From JAWLCA01 sp041687395 (GTDB lineage: Bacteria > Pseudomonadota > Alphaproteobacteria > Rhodobacterales > Rhodobacteraceae): 64,000 bases of DNA. Position numbers and translations under genes: made by a program. Location of the stretch: NCBI GenBank assembly GCA_041687395.1, contig JAWLCA010000021.1, positions 1 through 64,000 of the forward strand. Direction: 5' to 3'. Shown in pieces: positions 61,268 through 64,000 of this stretch (within the stretch, counting starts at the first letter, position 1; the number at the start of each line of letters is the position of its first letter). Below the pieces are notes generated by a model. The model had not been told where the DNA came from, did not search any database, and saw nothing but the letters and a program-made list of their open reading frames with translations.

Positions 61268-62353
61268 ATGGCGGTGACACGCGAAGATGTGATGGCGGTT
61301 CTGGCGCGGGTTTCTTTGCCCGATGGCGGCGATCTGGTGTCGCGGGATCTGGTCCGCGCGCTGGTGGTCGGGGCGGATGGCGCCGTGCGATTCGTGATCG
61401 AGGCTCCCTCGGCCGACGCGGCGCGCGGGATGGAATCGGCGCGCGTGGCCGCCGAGGCGGCGGTGAAGGCACTGCCGGGCGTGACGTCGGCGACCGTCGT
61501 GATGACGGCGCACGGCCCGGCGGCGAAACCCGCAGGCGACCCGCCGCCCAGCCTGAAAATCGGCCGTCATCCTACGCAGCAATCCGGCCCGCAGCCTGTT
61601 TCGGGGGTAGACCGGATCATCGCCATCGCCTCGGGCAAGGGGGGCGTGGGCAAATCCACCGTCTCGTCGAACCTGGCGGTGGCACTGGCACGGCAGGGCC
61701 GGCGTGTCGGTCTGCTGGATGCCGATATATACGGTCCCAGCCAGCCGCGAATGATGGGGGTGAACCAGCGACCCGCCTCGCCTGACGGCAAGACCATCAT
61801 TCCGCTCAAGGCGCATGGGGTCACGCTGATGTCGATCGGCCTGATGCTGCCGAACGAGCGGGAGGCGGTGATCTGGCGCGGACCGATGCTGATGGGCGCA
61901 TTGCAGCAGATGCTGGGGCAGGTCGCCTGGGGCGAGCTGGACGTGCTGATCGTGGATCTGCCGCCCGGTACCGGCGATGTGCAGCTGACGTTGTGCCAGC
62001 GCACGCAACTGACCGGCGCCATCGTGGTCTCCACGCCGCAGGACGTGGCGCTGCTGGATGCGCGCAAGGCGCTGAGCATGTTCCAGCAACTGAAGACCCC
62101 GGTGCTTGGACTGGTCGAGAACATGTCCACCTATATCTGCCCGAACTGCGGGCATGAGGCGCATATCTTTGGCCACGGGGGCGTCGAGGCCGAGGCCAGG
62201 GAACTGGGCCTGCCGTTCCTTGGGGCGATCCCCCTCAGCCTGGACGTTCGGGTGGCGGGCGATTCCGGCACGCCGATCGCGGCGGGCGAGGGGCCGGTGG
62301 CCGACGCCTATGCCGGGCTGGCGCGCCGCCTGATCGACGGTGGCATGGCCTGA
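61268..62353 (+). CDS. mrp: Mrp/NBP35 family Fe-S cluster carrier ATPase
   Basis: A 361-residue P-loop protein that holds and passes on [4Fe-4S] clusters. An N-terminal DUF59 (MIP18-like) domain covers about residues 4-85. The deviant Walker A is IASGKGGVGKST (from about 121), followed by GLLDADIYGPSQP. The cluster-binding pair is YICPNCGHEAHIFG. The ATG at 61268 has AAAGG upstream. It diverges from the DUF1127 gene over 250 bases. Confidence 0.95.
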   Translation: MAVTREDVMAVLARVSLPDGGDLVSRDLVRALVVGADGAVRFVIEAPSADAARGMESARVAAEAAVKALPGVTSATVVMTAHGPAAKPAGDPPPSLKIGRHPTQQSGPQPVSGVDRIIAIASGKGGVGKSTVSSNLAVALARQGRRVGLLDADIYGPSQPRMMGVNQRPASPDGKTIIPLKAHGVTLMSIGLMLPNEREAVIWRGPMLMGALQQMLGQVAWGELDVLIVDLPPGTGDVQLTLCQRTQLTGAIVVSTPQDVALLDARKALSMFQQLKTPVLGLVENMSTYICPNCGHEAHIFGHGGVEAEARELGLPFLGAIPLSLDVRVAGDSGTPIAAGEGPVADAYAGLARRLIDGGMA

Positions 62354-62412
62354 CGCCTCCTGAACGGAAACCGCCGCGCCCAGCGGCGGGAATTCATGGA
62401 ACCACCCTGTTC

Positions 62413-62446
62413 ACGCCGGATCACCGCTTGGTGATTCGGCGTTTCT
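62413..62446 (+). terminator. mrp intrinsic terminator
   Basis: A 13-bp stem (62413-62425 with 62430-62442, one G-U, loop GCTT) is followed by TTCTC, with the stem's own T residues at the end. It lies 60 bases after the mrp stop. It contains one GATTC site of the GANTC cluster. Confidence 0.65.
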
Positions 62447-62549
62447 CATGGGGTGTTGCGTCTGAATCGGCCGTGCGTACGGTGGAATCCATAAAATGCC
62501 TCGCATTGTCCGGAAAGCACCGGGGCCGGAGCGGGACGGCATGGGAATC
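62433..62549. promoter_or_regulatory. Cluster of four GANTC methylation sites upstream of mraZ
   Basis: GANTC occurs at 62433, 62464, 62485 and 62545. Two sites share a longer repeat, GGAATCCATA, at 62484 and 62544. GANTC is the target of the cell-cycle methylase CcrM, and GcrA acts at methylated sites in alphaproteobacteria. At this base composition about one site per 300 bases is expected. Confidence 0.5.
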
Positions 62550-62589
62550 CATATATTGTGGGGCGCTCCTGTAGTGACCTCAATATATG
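62550..62589. promoter_or_regulatory. AT-rich dyad upstream of mraZ
   Basis: CATATATTG (62550-62558) and CAATATATG (62581-62589) form a perfect 9-bp inverted repeat with 22 bases between. The centres are about three helix turns apart (31 bases), which would suit a dimeric regulator. No regulator is assigned. Confidence 0.4.
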
Positions 62590-62641
62590 TTCTTCCAGTG
62601 GGTTGCCCGGCCCGCGAGCGGCCCATCTCTCCCTGCCTGTT

Positions 62642-62686
62642 CCCATTGATTGCCCAAAGAAACCCATTGATCCCCATGAAATCCCA
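62642..62686 (-). promoter_or_regulatory. MraZ operator: five TGGG boxes
   Basis: CCCA on the plus strand (TGGG on the minus) occurs at 62642, 62653, 62663, 62673 and 62683, at steps of 11, 10, 10 and 10 bases. MraZ is known to bind repeated TGGGN boxes spaced about 10 bases apart upstream of its own operon. A -35/-10 pair, TTGATC and CATGAA (17-base spacer, 62667-62695), falls over the boxes, fitting self-repression. Confidence 0.75.
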
Positions 62687-62696
62687 TGGCATGAAG

Positions 62697-62904
62697 GATG
62701 CACGATGAAACGGGACAAAACGGGGCATCAAGACCCCACACAGGCGAAGCAGGCTTCATACAGGCACCCGCATCATCGAAACGAGAGAGATCCGGCGCGC
62801 GCGTGAGCAGACATCCCCCCAGGTGACAGCGCAACCGGGCACCCAGTAATGGGACGAGGGTGGCGGATCGAGCGGTTGGCAGCAGCTCGGTCCGCCCTTT
62901 TCGT
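62697..62904 (+). ncRNA. UpsM-like sRNA from the mraZ leader (5' end approximate)
   Basis: The leader between the MraZ boxes and mraZ ends in a strong terminator about 35 bases before the mraZ start. In Rhodobacter sphaeroides, the same position yields the abundant sRNA UpsM, of about 200 bases, by partial termination of dcw transcripts. A promoter at 62667-62695 would give an RNA of about that length here. No sequence comparison was possible. Confidence 0.65.
62862..62904 (+). terminator. Leader terminator upstream of mraZ
   Basis: A 12-bp stem, GGCGGATCGAGC with GCTCGGTCCGCC (62862-62873 and 62885-62896, one G-U), has an 11-base loop and is followed by CTTTTCGTTT. It precedes the mraZ start by about 35 bases, so it must allow read-through. 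Confidence 0.85.
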
Positions 62905-62936
62905 TTCAACGGCAGGAAACGAGGGGCCTTAGGGCG

Positions 62937-63422
62937 GTGACGCAGACGTTCAGAGGCGAGTTCAACCTCAAGGTTGACGCGAAGGGGCGGGTGTCTATCC
63001 CGGCCACCTTCCGCCGCGTCATCGAGGCGGGCGACCCCGAATGGACCAATAGCGAGCAGCGGGCCCGCTTCGTCATCGTCTATGGTGATCAGAGCCGCCG
63101 GTTCCTGGAATGCTACACCATGAAATCCATCGAAGAGGTCGAGGCGCAGATCGCCTCCCTCCCGCGCGGCAGCATCCGCCGGCGCAAGTTGGCCCGTCTC
63201 ATCTCCACCTATTCCCACCACTCCGAGGTGGACGAGGATGGGCGCATCGTCCTGCCACAGAAGCTGCGCGAGAAGATCGAACTGCAGGGCGAGGCCTATT
63301 TCGCCGCCATGCTCGACACATTCCAGATCTGGAAGCCCGAGACCTTCGCCGAGGCCGAGGCGAACCCGAGCGAGGACGATTCCGACCTTCTGGCCCTGCT
63401 CGACGCGCCGGAGGACGGCTGA
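62937..63422 (+). CDS. mraZ: Division/cell-wall cluster transcriptional repressor MraZ
   Basis: A 161-residue AbrB-fold DNA-binding protein made of two SpoVT-AbrB-like repeats: FRGEFNLKVDAKGRVSIPATFR near the N-terminus and YSHHSEVDEDGRIVLPQKLREK near residue 100. It represses the dcw cluster through TGGG repeats such as those at 62642-62686. A GTG start at 62937 with AGGGCG upstream is used. rsmH follows after three bases. Confidence 0.96.
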   Translation: MTQTFRGEFNLKVDAKGRVSIPATFRRVIEAGDPEWTNSEQRARFVIVYGDQSRRFLECYTMKSIEEVEAQIASLPRGSIRRRKLARLISTYSHHSEVDEDGRIVLPQKLREKIELQGEAYFAAMLDTFQIWKPETFAEAEANPSEDDSDLLALLDAPEDG

Positions 63423-63425
63423 GCC

Positions 63426-64000
63426 ATGGCCGCCGCTGCCGCCATGCCGAAAGACGCGCCCCACATTCCCGTCCTGCTGCGCCCGCTGCTGGCCGCCGTC
63501 GCCCCCGTTTCCGGCGTCTGGCTGGATGGCACGCTGGGCGCGGGCGGTTACGCGCGCGGCCTGCTGGAGGCTGGTGCGGATCGGGTGATCGGGCTGGACC
63601 GCGACCCGCTAGCGCTGGACCTGGCGCGGGATTGGGGCGCGGCTTACGGCGACCGGTTGCGATTGGTGCAGGGCACTTTCGGTCGGCTCGACGAACACGC
63701 GGGCGAGCCGCTGGACGGCGTGGTGCTGGACCTCGGCGTGTCGTCGATGCAGCTGGACCAGGCCGAGCGGGGGTTTTCGTTTGCCAAGGACGGACCGCTG
63801 GACATGCGGATGGGGCAAGCGGGGCCGACCGCCGCCGATATCCTAAATACCGCGCGCGAGTCCGAACTGGCCGACATCCTCTATCACTACGGCGAGGAAC
63901 GCGCCTCGCGCCGGATCGCGCGGGCCATCGTCGCGGCGCGGCCGCTGACGAGCACATTGGAGCTCACGCGCGTGGTGGAATCCTGCCTGCCAAGGCCCAA
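63426..64000 (+). CDS. rsmH: 16S rRNA (cytosine-1402-N4)-methyltransferase RsmH (partial)
   Basis: The first 191 codons, cut by the window edge; the full protein is usually about 310-340 residues. It opens with HIPVLLRPLLAAVAP, then the SAM loop LDGTLGAGGYARGLLE, then LDLGVSSMQLDQAERGFSF and GPLDMRMG, all standard for RsmH (MraW). It starts three bases after mraZ, the usual second gene of the dcw cluster. Confidence 0.95.
   Translation, partial: MAAAAAMPKDAPHIPVLLRPLLAAVAPVSGVWLDGTLGAGGYARGLLEAGADRVIGLDRDPLALDLARDWGAAYGDRLRLVQGTFGRLDEHAGEPLDGVVLDLGVSSMQLDQAERGFSFAKDGPLDMRMGQAGPTAADILNTARESELADILYHYGEERASRRIARAIVAARPLTSTLELTRVVESCLPRP

Noticed and set aside
62666..62675. FNR-type TTGAT half-sites upstream of mraZ
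   Set aside because: The partner ATCAA half-site at the right distance is missing; the TTGAT words are explained by spacers between TGGG boxes.
62558..62806. Small plus-strand frames in the mraZ leader
   Set aside because: No ribosome sites, and the frames cross the MraZ boxes and leader RNA without codon bias.
1..64000. tRNA, rRNA, insertion sequences, prophage genes and riboswitches
   Set aside because: I looked in the intergenic stretches for T-loop words, transposase-like frames and terminal inverted repeats and found none I could support; a tRNAscan-SE and Rfam run would settle this.

Overview
The window is GC-rich chromosomal DNA from an alphaproteobacterium, most likely of the Rhodobacteraceae/Paracoccaceae. 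The clues are the order cmk-rpsA-ihfB-lapA-trpF-trpB, a polyhydroxybutyrate pair (phaA-phbB), an Mcl1-type malyl-CoA lyase, a DUF1127 gene followed by a tandem array of CCUCCUCCC-loop hairpins (the Rhodobacter CcsR or 'cuckoo' sRNA arrangement), and an mraZ leader ending in an early terminator (the Rhodobacter UpsM arrangement). About 60 protein genes are packed tightly on both strands. I see no rRNA, tRNA, insertion sequence, prophage or CRISPR array. Apart from MraZ and IHF-beta there is no recognisable transcription regulator.

Layout. 1-1.2 kb: an AT-richer patch with an orphan gene and the tail of another. 1.2-5.3 kb: aminotransferase, VOC protein, cation efflux transporter, SH3 protein and a 2-hydroxyacid dehydrogenase. 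5.5-12.3 kb: aroA, cmk, rpsA, ihfB, lapA, trpF and trpB, linking aromatic amino acid synthesis with translation. 12.3-20.8 kb: DUF2237, pth, rplY, DUF1244, pyk, pheS, a small orphan operon, rplT-rpmI, a membrane protein and greA. 21-28.6 kb: ETF-ubiquinone oxidoreductase, a TPR protein, ispE, a polyprenyl diphosphate synthase, a tRNA methyltransferase-like protein and a DMT exporter. 28.7-31.4 kb: phbB, phaA and a TlpA-like thioredoxin. 31.4-39.4 kb: an overlapping chain argH-lptM-like-DUF2834-lysA, then TIGR02302, a zinc-ribbon protein, plsC and a GNAT gene. 39.4-45.3 kb: accA, mcl1, an isoprenylcysteine methyltransferase-like protein and a D-amino-acid operon (dgcN-dgcA-dat). 45.4-57.9 kb: pheT, gltX, a zincin, an MBL-fold protein, wrbA, a DAO oxidase, pyc and an FMN-dependent hydroxyacid dehydrogenase. 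58-64 kb: uvrD with a LexA-type box, the DUF1127/CcsR locus, mrp, and the start of the division/cell-wall (dcw) cluster, mraZ-rsmH, which runs off the right edge.

The most interesting material is non-coding. The right end holds two sRNA loci and an MraZ operator of five TGGG boxes. Four intergenic regions each carry a 55-bp element made of five 11-bp degenerate units, in phase with the DNA helix; I do not recognise this element. A GC-rich two-hairpin element occurs twice near the left end.
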